Origin: Nectonema munidae | Taxonomy: Eukaryota; Nematomorpha; Nectonematoida; Nectonematidae | Direction: 5' to 3' | NCBI GenBank assembly: GCA_030549495.1 | Contig: JAUIRK010000953.1 | Location: 772,001-836,000, forward strand | DNA: 64,000 nucleotides | Shown: positions 47,924 through 60,346 of the stretch, one piece after another | Layout of the letters: each line of letters begins with the position of its first letter | How positions within the stretch are numbered: position 1 is the stretch's first letter | The notes under the pieces: generated by a model | What the model saw: only the letters and a program-made list of their open reading frames with translations | Databases searched by the model: none | What the model was told of the DNA's origin: nothing | Program-made: the position numbers and the translations under genes

Positions 47924-49278
47924 ATAACGGATATTCCATATTTGTAGCAGTGGCTTAATTAATAGCAGTATTGTATTAGTAGCAATAGCATACTGCTACA
48001 ATAAAAATAGTAACAGTAAAAAGCGAACCTGTGATAGACCCTTTTAATTAATTTAAAAAATGAAAATTAATAAAAAATAATTTACTTTTTATTTTTGTTT
48101 ATTTGAATTTTTTTAGTCTTATCTTGTCAATTTTACTTTTATTTTAATTTTTTTTATATTTTCTTAGTCTTATTTTATAAAAATGGCAAACGACAAAGCG
48201 TATCAGTAACATTTAAAAAAGAAGTTATTACATACATTGAAGAAAATAATTGCAGTGTTCATAAAACTTATGTGCATTTCTCTAAAACAAGAAATTTAAA
48301 CTAATCATCACAGATGAACAACTTATTCAAAGAACAGTTGATTAGATGGTTTATCTGTAAAGTCGAAAGCGATTTATTAAAGAAGAATTAACACTATTGA
48401 TGGATGAAACCTCTGTATATTTTGATGATTGTCGCAATCAAACAATCGATTTAGAAGGACAACTTCATGTCATTATTCGATCTACTGGTTTCGCTTCGAT
48501 GAGAATAACAGCATGAGTAGCTTTTTGGGCAAATGGTCGAAAAGCAGCACCTCTTCTGATACATAATGGGAAACAGTTACAATATCACGCAGCTTACTGG
48601 ACCTCTTCTATCAGCAATGCAAGAAAAAGCATCGGTTAATTCACAATTATTGATTAAATGGATTGATGCATTATTTCCTATTGTGGATATTCGAACCGGA
48701 AATGTATTGTGTGGGATAGTTGTCGTGCTCATATCTCCAAACTCATCAAAGAGCATTCTAGAAAAAGAAATATAGAGCTCATTGTAATTCCCGGTGGTTG
48801 TACAGCATACCTTCAAGCTGGTGATATTGGGGTTTTTCGTGAAGATCGAGTAGCATGCACAATTAATGCTTGGAAGAACTCTGATGCTGTTCAGTATACA
48901 AGAAATGGAAATCCAAAGCCTCCAGAAACATCAATCGTGGCTTCGAGGTGCGCGGCAGGCGATGTCTCTGATAAACATTCCTATCAGCATTGCATCTTCT
49001 GGCTTTTCTAATGATTACAGAAATTGGCATATTGCAAAGCATTTGATGTTTATGGTGAGCGATTCTGTAAAGCCTGGGTAAATCGAGGAGAAGGAAAAGT
49101 TAACCCAGAAGAGCTTGAATTAATTGAACAATAGGATGATCTTGTCTATGGTTAAAAAAAAATTTTTTATCCATACAATTTAATGTTAATAAAAGTTTTT
49201 AATAAATTTTTTGAATTGTAGCAGTACTTAAAAACTAATTTATTAATAGCAGTGCTACTATTATGTAATATCCGTTAT
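47924..49278 (+). mobile_element. pogo-superfamily transposon with inverted ends
   Basis: Left end ATAACGGATATTCCATATTT and right end, reverse complemented, ATAACGGATATTACATAATA, each followed by GTAGCA(G/C)TG and AATTAATAGCAGT-like words. The ends start at TA, the pogo/Tc1 target. It encloses a decayed transposase (next entry). Confidence 0.75.
48180..49133 (+). pseudogene. Decayed pogo-family transposase
   Basis: Pieces in order: an HTH-like KRQSVSVTFKKEVITYIEE, then MDETSVYFDDCRNQTIDLEG and VIIRSTGFASMRITA (first catalytic Asp in MDE), then AFWANGRKAAPLL, WDSCRAHISKLIKEHSRKRN (second Asp), ELIVIPGGCTAYLQAGDIGV (third Asp), and a C-terminal GERFCKAWVNRGEGKVNPEE ending at a stop. The order and motifs are those of pogo-like DDE transposases. 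Several stops and frame changes interrupt it, so it is inactive. The IPGG.T..LQ..D motif separates it from the Tigger copies in this window. Confidence 0.82.
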
Positions 49279-50960
49279 ATAAGAAGCTAGTGTATTTCTA
49301 CTGGTCAAAATTTTTGGGAGAGGTAAGCGAGTTTGTAATCCGAACAAATAAATAAGTATTGCACAAATACAAAATAAAGTAATCCCTCATCATAGATACT
49401 GCTTCCTTTGAGAAGCCACTTTTTTTTATAAGCAGCGATCATATTTACCAAAAAGGTAACTTTTAGGAAGGAGACCTATAAATTTTTACTTACGTTGAAA
49501 TTGGTCTTATTTCGAAGTGTTTGTTTTGAAGTAAGACAAACAGAACTAGCCAGTGCTTCCGCAAAGAATAGGCACTGTAATTTTTCTTTGGCAATATGGC
49601 CGAATTTCGCCATCGATCGTGTTGATTTTACAGCTTTGACATATATCATTTTTACTTAAACCTGTTTTTTTTTAATATTATACCATTATTTTCAGTTTAA
49701 ATTTTTGACAAGGAATTAGCAATTAAATTATTTCAATTTTTTTTTTTAATTTTCTTAATTATTAATTTTTCCACTTTAATTTATCAATATCTTTTTATGA
49801 CTTTTAACATTATTTCAAAAAAAACACGAGATTATTTGTTTAAAATTGCAAAAAGACAAAATAGAATTGCAAAAGAACAAAATAAAATTAAAAATTATAT
49901 ATATGCGGTCCTTTATATCTGATTTACGAGTTAGGTCTAAAAAAATTTGAAACTCATAAAATAGGATTTTTTAATACCCTGAATTTGAAGTTATTTTTAT
50001 GTGGCTTCTCGAGTGGGCTTTTACGATAAGGCTGATTTTTCTCGGATGGGAACTTCGAAAAAGCTTAGCGGAAATATTGGATGCATCAATTGTTATTCAA
50101 TAGAGCTAGCGGACTAATCATTTTTTACGTAGAGTGAAATTCATTATAATTTTAAATTTTCCATAAGTTATCAATTTTGTTCAATTTTTACTCTTTTGAT
50201 TTCTTATAAAATTTTATTTCGAATGAAAATATAGAACGTGTGTGTTTGAGCCTTTAACAAAATGTAGAAGTGAAACGTGAGAAAGTATGAAGTGTGGGCC
50301 ATTCATATTACTCAAGAGATGCTTTTTGACAAATCACAAATTTAAAAAATTATCACTGACAAAATAAACGATTTATAGATGGAGACTTCAAAAACAAATT
50401 CAAAACTTATAAAAGTAAAGAATGAAGAATTAAATATTTTAATTTTTGAATCCTTGGCCAAACGCTAAAAGCGAAGCATTCTTATTTTTGTCAAACTATT
50501 CAAGAAAAAACATTTAAGTTTAGACAAGTTGGCAGCGTTGTTGAAGTTAGCAAGTTTGTTGAATTGCTTTCAAAAAAGACCTACATTTTTTGTGCCATTT
50601 TATCGTGGGAAAGTGTTGATAGTCGAAGATTCGTGTTCATGTTACGTCTCGATTTTGGACTGTTATTCTTTTGAAACCTTGCCAAGTAAATCCAAAGCTA
50701 TAAAAGATAAGCGCTTGTAAAGAGTAGCAACATCTAAAAACAACGGGATACCTTTTCTTTTGAATTCGTATCACAATGAGTAAAAAAGCGTGTACTTCTT
50801 GTTTTTGGTCATTCAATTAACTGCATTCTTTTCGTGGATTCGTAACATCTTTGCTTCCAATGAAGTATATATACAGAAAAAAAGCATGAACGAAGAATAG
50901 AATGTTCTATTTAAATAAAGAATATACAGTTATTACTTTTATAAATAAGTTTTTAAATCA
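49279..50960. other. Intergenic AT-rich DNA downstream of the pogo element
   Basis: No gene recognised. The open frame 50529-50720 has no motif and ordinary composition. Confidence 0.45.
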
Positions 50961-51218
50961 TCCTGGGTTTGTGTGGAGGATGGGTAGGATTTCTGTACCA
51001 TTTTTTCTTTGATTTCCGGGGGTCTTGGATTCGATTCCTAGTATTTGCATTTCTTTTCACTTATGGCTTGGTACAGGGGTAGGCAGCCTTTTATACCGTA
51101 CGCACCAAATATGAAAACTCATGAAAATAATAAGCAGGTGTTTGTTTTCGTAGCCAGATCTGCTTTTTTCAATCCAAATCTATATTTTTGAAGCAGGCGA
51201 TTCTGCTAACACTTAAAT
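50961..51218. other. Short region with a tRNA B-box-like word
   Basis: GGATTCGATTCC at about 51026, preceded by GGATGGGTAGG about 45 bases upstream, resembles Pol III A/B boxes. It does not fold as a tRNA by eye and does not match the SINE family in this window. It could be a fragment of another SINE. Confidence 0.25.
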
Positions 51219-51903
51219 CAGTGTTTCTCAACGCGGACCTTGTGAAGCACCAAGGTGTCAATAATATTTTTAGAGGGGTCCATATAGAATTTTTTAAATT
51301 CTGAGTCCATTAAATTTTGCAAACGGTCCATATTAAATATAAAATTTAAAAGTTTAGTGAATAAAAAATGAGGAAAAGTTCTGAACTAGAAAAAAAGGAT
51401 ATATTATATGATAAGAAACTCAGTTATATATGACTGTTTTCGCATTTTCATATCTTGTTGAACCAGGTTTGATACTAAAAGTAAATAAAATATCATTTAT
51501 TTTTCATTATTAATTTTTTAAAGCGTTCAGTCGTGTTCTTTGTCTGCATTCAAAAAGGCGAAATCCATTAAATATTATTGATAGAGGAGATTTAAGATTT
51601 TGATTGACTTCATTGGAACCTCCTGACATATCAAATTTCGCCTGAAACCATCAAGTTTTACTCTTACACTAAACAACATATTTTTTCGAATCACTTAATA
51701 AATTTTATTCTATAGAATATTATTGATTTTTAATTGATAAACAGAGTTAAATAAAAATGTTATATATTATATAAAATTAATGGAGTGAACAAATAAAAAA
51801 TTGTGATTAAGAACGAATTTTCATTCTATATTTTTTAAATAACTTGAAAAATTTTCATTTCGAAAAAGCTTCATATATGAGCGAATAAAGTTGACAATCA
51901 CTG
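51219..51903. mobile_element. Non-autonomous hAT element, family H1 (longer copy)
   Basis: Ends CAGTGTTTCTCAACGCGGAC and GTTGACAATCACTG. It shares TAAATTTTGCAAA and CCATATTAAA with 17520-17927. The 8-base flanks agree at only about five positions, so the insertion is old or the ends are slightly off. No transposase. Confidence 0.68.
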
Positions 51904-51989
51904 AGTTTAACTAACTTGCTAAACTATACAGCAAGATCATGTTCGCATAACAGTTATCTTTCCTCCTTTTTCTGTTTGTCTGAGCTGGA

Positions 51990-52550
51990 AAGAGGGTGAA
52001 TATGTCCTCTGCGATTTTGTCCTGGCCCGGAATAATCCGTGAAAATGGGCTAAGAGTACACTATGTATGCAATCCTTCTACCAAACCCTCAATAGCTCAC
52101 ACACACAAAGCCTTGCCTCTAGCACCTGCGTCAATGCTGCATTTATGCTTACTGAGAGAGGAGAGTAAGCATGATGTTTACTTCCAGCCGTATTCCACTG
52201 GATATCCTGCCTCGCCTCCCCTATCCTTGCGTGCTGGACAAAGCCGCCTACTTAAATGTGCAACCGCTTTTTTCCCACAAAAACGTTTAATTGTCCCTTT
52301 TAAGTATATACCTGCACACGCACCCGCATATATAGAGGCGCGCTTCTTCCTATACGCATATTCTGAAATAGCAGATATTACCTACCTGCCTGCCTGCCTA
52401 AGTGATGCAAAATCAATGAAGATTATATCTGAGGGAGCATGCAAAGTGACTTTTGTGTGCTACACCCCACCTACCATGCCTATTCCAGCCAACTCATATG
52501 CTTCCTCTGCTTTCCACGTCATTTCCATTTTTATTCCCTGTGATTAAGTG
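51990..52550 (+). other. Balanced-composition island with a 183-codon frame
   Basis: About 550 bases stand out from the AT-rich surroundings. They contain a frame of 183 codons from 51996 (MNMSSAILSWPGIIRENGLR at its start), which is long for chance in this genome but shows no domain, and its hydrophobic, Pro/Cys-rich composition is not convincing. There is no clear splice structure. It could be an exon, UTR or promoter of an unseen gene, or a repeat fragment. Confidence 0.3.
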
Positions 52551-53304
52551 TTTCTTTAATCAATTCGATAATAATTATTATAATTATTATCCTGTACCTT
52601 CCTTCTTAGTTCAATTGCATTCTCCTCCAGCATGGATTTTCCTCTTCCATCACGCGTACATTCATTCTTTCCTTATTAAAATTTCATTTGAATTGGGTTT
52701 CTTTATCTCCTTTATCAAACAGTATGATAAATGTTTTGGATGGCGTAAAAAGCCACCCATTATTACGAGAGTTGAAAATAGTGTTCTTATTGCAAAAAAA
52801 TTTTTTTTTATCCAAAAACTTGTTCACTAACTTTAACCATTAGAAGTGAGTTAATTTTAAGTTAATTAGACTTTATTTATTAACAAACCAGCAAAATTAG
52901 ATTTTACATGATGTTTGTTGGTGTTCTCACAGAGAATAAAAACAACAAATAAAAACTAACTATAAAATGGAAATTCGGATATTTATGTTTCGTGTTCATC
53001 AATCATTCAGAACAAAAATATAATGTGTCATTTTATAAAATGAAATTATTGCATCAGTTTACTTTTTAGTTTTTAGAAACTTGGCAATTATTTCTTATTC
53101 GAAAGGTATTGAAAATTACTACTCTAGATCACATAATCAGATAAATGGTGATAAATTGTTATCATAACTGATATTGTGCCGCGAATTTATTTTTTTGTAA
53201 AATAGTAGAATTGAATTTTTAAGTCATGACAAATTTTATTCTTCTAGAATTATTTATTTTAGGTTGTAAATTATAAAAAAAGTTTGGGAGACAATGGTCT
53301 AGAT
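52551..53304. other. Intergenic AT-rich DNA
   Basis: Nothing recognised; the frame at 52453-52830 continues the island in another frame and has no motif. Confidence 0.45.
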
Positions 53305-53731
53305 CAGGGTTTCTCAACCTTGTGGAAATCGCCCCCTTTTTGACGAAAATGGAATTCAAGTGGGCAATTTTTTTAGAAAATATTTCTGCATTGTATATAA
53401 ATAAAGAAGATTTTTAATATTCTTCCAAAAGCTCACTTTTCATTTCACATAAGAATCTAATGAAGTTCCTATCAATTTTTTGTAATCATAAATCTCAGCC
53501 GAAAGATCACATATTGTTCAGAATTGATGATTTGTTTGAGATCAAAATAAAAGAATGAGTGATGAGTCCTTTTTCTTGTAATACGAAATCTGTCGAAGCA
53601 AATATTTAGGAAGAGTTTATTGAACCTAAGAGCATGGAAAAATTCAAATTAAAGTTTCAAAAAAAGTGAAGGATTTTTGAATTTTAAGGAATTTCAGTGG
53701 GCGATCTAGAAAAATAAGATTGAGAAAACCA
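53305..53731. mobile_element. Non-autonomous hAT element, family H2, copy 1
   Basis: Left end CAGGGTTTCTCAACCTTGTG; the right end, reverse complemented, contains GGTTTTCTCAATC. The interior TAGAAAATATTTCTGCATTG, TATATAAATAAA and AATCATAAATCTCA recurs at 55368-55805. No transposase. Confidence 0.62.
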
Positions 53732-54929
53732 TTCCAGCTCAATAATATTAAAAACATAGAGTGCCCACTGAAGGACATATGGGGGACTACACACATTCAC
53801 TGAAAAGTATATAAAATTTAAATTAAATAAAAATATATTGTCCAAGTTCTTTGCTGTTGTAATCAAGTGTCTGTGTGTGTGCGTGTAACGCTACCTATTC
53901 TTCAACCTTAAATGATGATCCATATGTTTCGAGCGAAGCTAGTATGTGTAGTATATATTCCGAAGAGAACAATTAATTAATTATTATTAGTAGGTAATCC
54001 AAAGAGAACATTTTCCAAGAATTAAACTAGCCGGAATTATGAAAAAAGGAAAGAGTTTTTGTAGAGAGTTAATATATAATAGAGGGAAGGAGCAAAAACA
54101 ACAAAAAGGTATCTATTTCATGAAGCATCAATGCTGCTAATTGACGTTTTGAAGAGCCAATAAGGAGTCGCTCTTGTACGAAAAGCAGTTGCACAAACAT
54201 TCAAGAATGCCTTACTAACTCGCTCACTCATTTTACCAACTGTTTCAAAGAAATTAAGCGTAATGAATGAAAATAGAGTAAAGAAGAAAATGCGCTTTTA
54301 GTTTTCGCAAACTGAATACTAATTACGATTCATGGTAACAATAAATAATAATAAAAAAAGGGTATCATGCATTTTATAAAAAAATTAAATGAAAACATAA
54401 ACCTGTTGTCAATTTTATTCAGAAAATCTTCAATTTAAAACAAGGGCAATCATTAGTATTGAAAAAGTCAAAGTTGAATGACTTATCACATTTAATTGAA
54501 GAAAACGCTAACTTAATTCAAGAAATATGAACCTTTAATAATAAATTTTATTTTATTTTAATTAGTTTAATTTTTCTCTATATTGATTGCTATTCTTGTA
54601 TAATATTCCAAATATTTGCATAAATAAAGTTCTTCTTATTAGAAAGAGTATTTTCAATGAAATTTTAATAGAAACAAGTTTGAGTCCTCTTCCTAAGAAT
54701 TATCCATTGTATAACTTTTTCATAAAGTGCGCTAACCTCACAACCTAGTTACGAACCTCAAAAAGTTTCGCCCCGGCTCATGCCCCTATGTTAGGGCCTT
54801 GACCTAATTGCCAAATATTAAAAGTCCTAAAACTACGATTCAAATATACACTAGGTCAGATCTATACAGGTAGAGAGTGTGCGAGAGAAAGATGTAGAGA
54901 AGAATATTTTGTGTATTAAAGAGATATTA
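53732..54929. other. Intergenic AT-rich DNA
   Basis: It includes a (GT)n run near 53870-53885. No gene, RNA or mobile element recognised. Confidence 0.45.
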
Positions 54930-55300
54930 GTGTAAGGCAGAGCAGCCATAAAACTTTGAAATGAGTTAGTTGTGCTGCGTGCGTCCATTTTGTTTGCTCA
55001 AGTGTGTAAATATTTTTGTGAGATCGCGTGCATTTTAGTCACAACTTCACTCTATCACTTTCTTGCTCTTCCCTGCGACTGACTTCATTTTACTCAGCCT
55101 GCATTCGTCTCCTAAGAGTACGTAAGTTTGTCTCTCGCTTCCCCCCCCCCTGTTACGACGTTTTGGGGGACCATTTTTCTTGATATTCCTTTGTCCGAAT
55201 GTTCGATAAAAAGTTTTTCAGTTTCGGTCTATTTCTTGCTTTCCATAACTGATAGAGAGAGAGAGAGTGGCTCCTTTTGTGCGATCTTATTTAGCTTATT
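54930..55300 (+). promoter_or_regulatory. Candidate 5' exon and promoter island
   Basis: A stretch of more balanced composition ends at a consensus donor (CCTAAGAGTAC|GTAAGT at 55122). No coding frame is evident before it, so it could be a first non-coding exon of a plus-strand gene outside the window. A C run at 55141-55150 and a (GA)n run near 55255 follow. Inference only. Confidence 0.25.
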
Positions 55301-55367
55301 TACATGGTTTCAGTAGTTTTTCTGGGATTTAAAATGAACAGGATAATGATTTTGACTAATTACATCA

Positions 55368-55805
55368 AACTGCTCAACTCTGGGCGAATGGGCCACTTAT
55401 GGGGGAGAATGGAGTTCAGGTTGGGGTTTTTTATAGAAAATATTTTGGCATTGTATATAAATAAACAAACTTACTTTTTGCATGAGAAGTTAAAATGAGG
55501 TCAGAATTGCAATCAACGTAAAATTCTTTCTAATCATAAGCCTCAACTGAAAAATCACTTATTGTTTAGAATTCAGGATTTGCTTGAGCTCTAAATAGAA
55601 GAATATTTGATGCATCCTTTTTCTTGTAATAGGCAATCTGTAGAACAAAATATTTAAGAATAATTTATTGAATATAAATGGAATGAAGAAATGAAATTAA
55701 AGTTTGAAAAAAAGGGTGAACGAACATTTTTCGGAATTGTTTTACTTCATATGGGTGATTTTTGAATTTTTATGAATTACAGTGTGAGATTTAGATTAGT
55801 CTAGG
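55368..55805. mobile_element. Non-autonomous hAT element, family H2, copy 2 (diverged)
   Basis: It shares TATAGAAAATATTTTGGCAT, TGTATATAAATAAA, CTAATCATAAGCCTCA and CATCCTTTTTCTTGTAAT with 53305-53731, in the same orientation. The terminal CAG is degraded, so the borders are approximate. Confidence 0.6.
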
Positions 55806-57918
55806 CAAAAAAAATTTTATTTATCTCAAATTTGCTTTTTAGAACACTGAATCATCAAGCAATTTCATTTAACACTTTATCTATACCAGTTATTTAGTGA
55901 CTTAAAAAATCGCCTTCAATCCTAAACATATAACTAGTTTATAACTAAATCCCAAAACATATCTGTTTTAGACCAAAATCTTCTAGAATCTTCTAGTGTG
56001 AAAGATTGTTTACAAACGCATCTCAAATTCATGACGAAAGAAGAAATTGACGGGAAACAGGAGAAGATCTTGCGCTTTTAAGCAAAAGTTTAAAATAAAT
56101 TAGCTTTAATTAAATAATTTAATTAAAATAATAATTTATTTTTAATAAATTTAAAAAGTGCTTAGATAAATATTTTTGTTTCTAAAAAAAAGTGAAAAAA
56201 ATGCGATGATTTTAAAAGTTTTTTGTGAAAACGAAAATTTGAGTGCTGAAAGTTTCTCATACCTCGGTTAACTTTTACCAAAAAATAAGTGGAGATTATA
56301 TCACTAAGTTGTACGCTTTTAGAGAAATAAAATAAGGAAATGACCGTCTTTTTTCTCTCGTTTATGTTAAAAATAAACGTTTGCAACATAAAAAGAATGA
56401 ATTCTTGAACTAAGCTTGGCGTTAGAGTAAAGCAGGGTCGCTACTTCACACTGTTAATAATAATAATTGAAATGAAAAACGGAATTCAGGATAAAATCAA
56501 TAAATTTGCAAGTGGACCACACTTTTAGCGTACTAGTAAAAAAATAAAACATATGTGCCGCCCTCAATGTAATTCTTTTAAGATCTATAGTTTTTGTTGC
56601 CATCATTGTCCGCAAATGTAAGGGAGAGAATGGAAAATTATTGTAAATCCTTCTTAAGCTTCTTAACTTTAAGGGGCGAATCAATACTAGTTTTTTTTGT
56701 ATAAACGGCGTCTTATTGATAAAAAGTCCATTCCCATTGGTATAAAAATATATGTTGAACATTTTAAAGTCAATTTTTTTTCATGCTACATGTAAACGCT
56801 TCCAAAGAGTGAGTATGCGATCTTTTTTTCCAAAATTGAAAAATCTCTTCTTTATATTTGGAGTTTCTCTAAGCATGAAATAGCACGGAAATAATAAAGC
56901 AACACGTGTATAAGATAACTACTAATTTTGCACGCAGAATTGAGAACTTTACCTCTTTTTCGCGTAAAATTGCGGGTATGTTTGGAATGTTTGTTTAGGC
57001 AGAGCATGAATAACATACGATTTTAACAAATTTTGTTGGCGTAAAAAGTTCAAGGATGGAAAAAAGCATTTTTATTCGCCAAATTCCACTTTTCATCTTT
57101 CTTTGCTATCAAAATTTCCTTTAGATTGGTGTTTTCATTCCACAAAAAAACTTCTTAACAAATTTTTACTGGATACTTTTACCAATTATCATTTTTGACA
57201 AAGATTGAAAATATCAGTCACTTTAAATCTAAGATGTCTATCACTTATTTATGTAAAAATTATAAATTGTTTAGTTTTTTCATACATTATTCGTAGACAC
57301 TTGGTGTCAATCAATTCCATTCCAAAGTTTCTCGTTGGTTAACCCTTTTTTGCGTATTGTTCCTGTAGACTGTAGAGGGACGCCGGGGAATTCAATAGGA
57401 ATTTCAAAACATAATACATGTTCAAACAAAACTACGGTTTAATAGAGTTACAAATACACACATATGTTACCATATGTTCTATAATAGTAAAAAGTGTTGA
57501 TCAAGGCATTTTTCGCTTTTTAATACATCTAACTTAGTTACAACTCCAAAGGGACGCCAAAATAATTGTAGAATGCAGTATGATAAAAAATTTTATTCAT
57601 CACGTAGAAAATCCAAGAGATCTCTTTTGTTTCGCTCTTTCTACTCAATTTTACTTCCTTGCTCTATTTTTAATACAGACTTTTAAAATCGTTTTAAAGA
57701 AATATTAGCAATATTTATATGCATTTTGTATAAAATTAAGAACTTCTTCGTTCTTTACTACGATTAAGTAAGAATATACACTCAATTTTTATGAACACAT
57801 ATGGTTTATTTACAGTTAACTCGCAACTCTCCAATCGATTACGAATTTTTCCGAAGCAATGCCATTAGTTAAAACTACCTATCAAATTTAATCCAAAATT
57901 ATGCAGAAAATATGGTGC
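55806..57918. other. Intergenic AT-rich DNA
   Basis: No gene recognised. Around 57353-57560 there are two GGGACGCC words about 170 bases apart and a TTAACCC start, possibly the remains of a MITE, but no inverted end could be matched. Confidence 0.4.
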
Positions 57919-58043
57919 TTAATCCATTTAGTACCAATGTTCGCAAAGAGAACGTAAACGACTTCGGTATTCTCTATTTAATTCTATTTAAAAGAAGAGT
58001 AAGATTGTGTTTCCTTTTGGAGCATGGGTACTAAATGGGTTAA
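57919..58043. mobile_element. TTAA-flanked MITE, second family
   Basis: 125 bases with inverted ends TTAATCCATTTAGTACC and, reverse complemented, TTAACCCATTTAGTACCC. TTAA at both borders. A lone left end of the same family lies at 3013. It differs in sequence from the CCCTTTCGTGACC family. Confidence 0.72.
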
Positions 58044-58599
58044 ATAAGTAATTAAATAAATTTACTAATTAACTAATTAATTAACCAAATAATAGTTAAA
58101 AACTATGGATGGTGATTAGAACAAATTTTTAAAACATATATATGCAAATGGGTTGAGTAGGTAGTGCAATCACTGGTATACAATTACCAATGGAGCGAGT
58201 TAGCCTACCCACCCTTACATTATAATTATGCACATATATAGAGAAAAAGGCAGGATGAAACATAGTGTTTGGCATATGCTTTGACACATATTACACATAT
58301 TTGTGCATATTGATTCTTTGGTGCTATGCAGTCATGAATATACTTTTGTGTGAGATCAATTAATCTTATCTTTTTTTTTTAAAATCAGTTTAATACAGTT
58401 TAATGTAAGCCTTTTTTAATTCATTTTGCTAAAAATTTGTATTTCAAAAAGAGCACATATCTCCTGACTGTTTTCAGCATTTTTAGCGAATTTACTCTCT
58501 CTCTGTTTATCGCGCTAAATTTTACCCAATACTTTTTTTAGTATGCGCTTAACTTATGTTCATCTATGAGATATTTTAAAAAATACTCTCTACTTCGTT
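58044..58599. other. Intergenic AT-rich DNA
   Basis: No feature recognised. Confidence 0.45.
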
Positions 58600-59310
58600 G
58601 TAGATACGAAGCCAAAGCACCCAAACACAGTTATATGTAATATATATGCTCGCGTAAAAAAGCTGAGTTAAAATTCACTTTCAATTTCTTCTCCCATATA
58701 CTGATACACTTCACTTCAAATTTTGTGGTGGTTTCTCCATCCCCAGTTGAGTGCTCATTCTAATGTGACACGAATCCAGAAGAGGGCACCCGTAAAAATG
58801 GCGCCTTCTTCTCCCTCGCAATCAAATGCTATTTATTATTATTCATGAAATCTCGCTCTACAGTCTACACAAACGCACACAAAGACAAGGAAGGGTTTGG
58901 TTGGAGTGGAGAGGAGAGGAGAGGAGAAGAAAAGGTTTTATCTATCAACTCATTCTTCTTCATCCACCTCTCCTCACTTCATTTGGTTGGTTGTCGTCAC
59001 GCATCTTGGTGTGCTTTGCCTTCTTCACTCAGAAGTGCTTTCGGCTATTTCTCATTCTCTGATTTTGCGAGATTTCTGGAAAAATGCTTTTTCACCTTTG
59101 CCTCTTTTCATGTACACACGTGCTATTAGCATATAAAATCCATCCTCTAAGCGTCTAAATGTTTTATTTATTAAGCAAAATGACACAAAGTTCTCTCTCA
59201 CTTCGGCATAAAAGACACATGAAAGATGAAAAGAATCTGGCTATACAAGGTTTCGCGATAAATTATTATTTTTATCAGGCTAAGCCAGCCAGCCAGCCAG
59301 CCAGCAACAA
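58600..59310. other. Balanced-composition island with purine tract
   Basis: Composition rises from the AT-rich background. A (GGAGA)n-type run lies at 58905-58930 and an (AGCC)n run at 59284-59305. Three overlapping plus frames (58826-59136) arise from the purine-rich tract and show no protein family. Possibly a promoter or UTR of an unseen gene. Confidence 0.25.
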
Positions 59311-59967
59311 AAACATTTTGCATAATAGTATTGATTTTGTGATCTGGTTTTGAGTTATTAAAACACCACTATACCATATACACATATTTTTAAATGCCTC
59401 CAATGATATATATATATATATTACATATACACCATTTTTACTTTAAAATGATCTTTTTTTAGTTCTAAATTCTTTTTCAGTTCTAATTTGTCTTTTTCAA
59501 TTCTAAACGCTCTTTCTAAAATCCAAAATAAAATTGAAAAAAAGGTGCAATTTAGATTTGGAAAATGGGGACAATTTAAAAGTAGAAATGGCATATATAA
59601 GAAAAAAGTGGTTATTAAAAATGTATTCGAATTTTTTTTTCTAATTTAGCCACTTTTAACACATGTCAATTTATCAAAAAAAGGATCTCCTAAGGATCTA
59701 AAAAAAGGATCTACAAAGAGAAATTTTTTTAAGCAATTTTAGAAAGATGATGTCATTTATGAAGAAAAAAGAAGTTTTTTTATTTAATTTTTTTATTATA
59801 AAAATACACATCCCAAAACAACAATTTTTATTAATCTCAAAAATATATCAATAAATATTATGACTTTTCGATAGGGGGATGATGAAAACAAGACAAAAAA
59901 TTAAAATAAAATAAATATTGAAAATAATAATTTTTTGAGAAACAAAGTTCATACTCAGAGCACTTAA
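59311..59967. other. Intergenic AT-rich DNA
   Basis: (TA)n run near 59407-59420; nothing else recognised. Confidence 0.45.
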
Positions 59968-60346
59968 ATTTTAAGGGGAGCCAACGGTATATGAAGAATA
60001 AATATTTTTTGATTTGAACATTTTTCGATACTTTGATTATTATTTGACAAATATAATATTTAAAATCGTGCAAATTGCAAAGTATAGGTAATAACTTTTG
60101 TAATATTGTATGAGGTAGCAAAATATGAACAGAAAGTTTTATATTTTTTGATTTTTTAAAGAATATTTTTCGATTCTTTGATTACAGAATTTTATTTTGA
60201 TTATTTAACAAATATATTATTTAATATCGTGAAAAAATTGCAAAAATATAGGTAATAACTTATGGAACATCCTCTCCCCGAATGAGGTATATCAAATCTT
60301 ACATCTAGCAAAATGTGAACAGAAAGTTGAACATTGTCTCCCTAGT
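59968..60346. repeat. Unpaired copy of the palindrome arm
   Basis: It starts TTAAGGGGAGCCAACG and ends CATTGTCTCCCTAGT, matching the right arm of the intron 12 palindrome from about 37401 to 37773, but in place of the arm's 28-bp units it has a segment (AGAATTTTATTTTGATTATT) that matches 36570-36650. Read in reverse, it follows the inverted R repeat in the same order as in intron 12. Confidence 0.75.

Noticed and set aside
51026-51037. tRNA gene
   Set aside because: B-box-like word only; no acceptor stem, anticodon arm or consistent cloverleaf by eye.
51996-52547. 183-codon open frame as a protein-coding gene
   Set aside because: No domain, no convincing splice or start context, and odd composition; reported only as an island.
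58826-59136. Three overlapping plus-strand frames
   Set aside because: All come from a purine-rich GGAGA-type tract; none has a recognisable domain.
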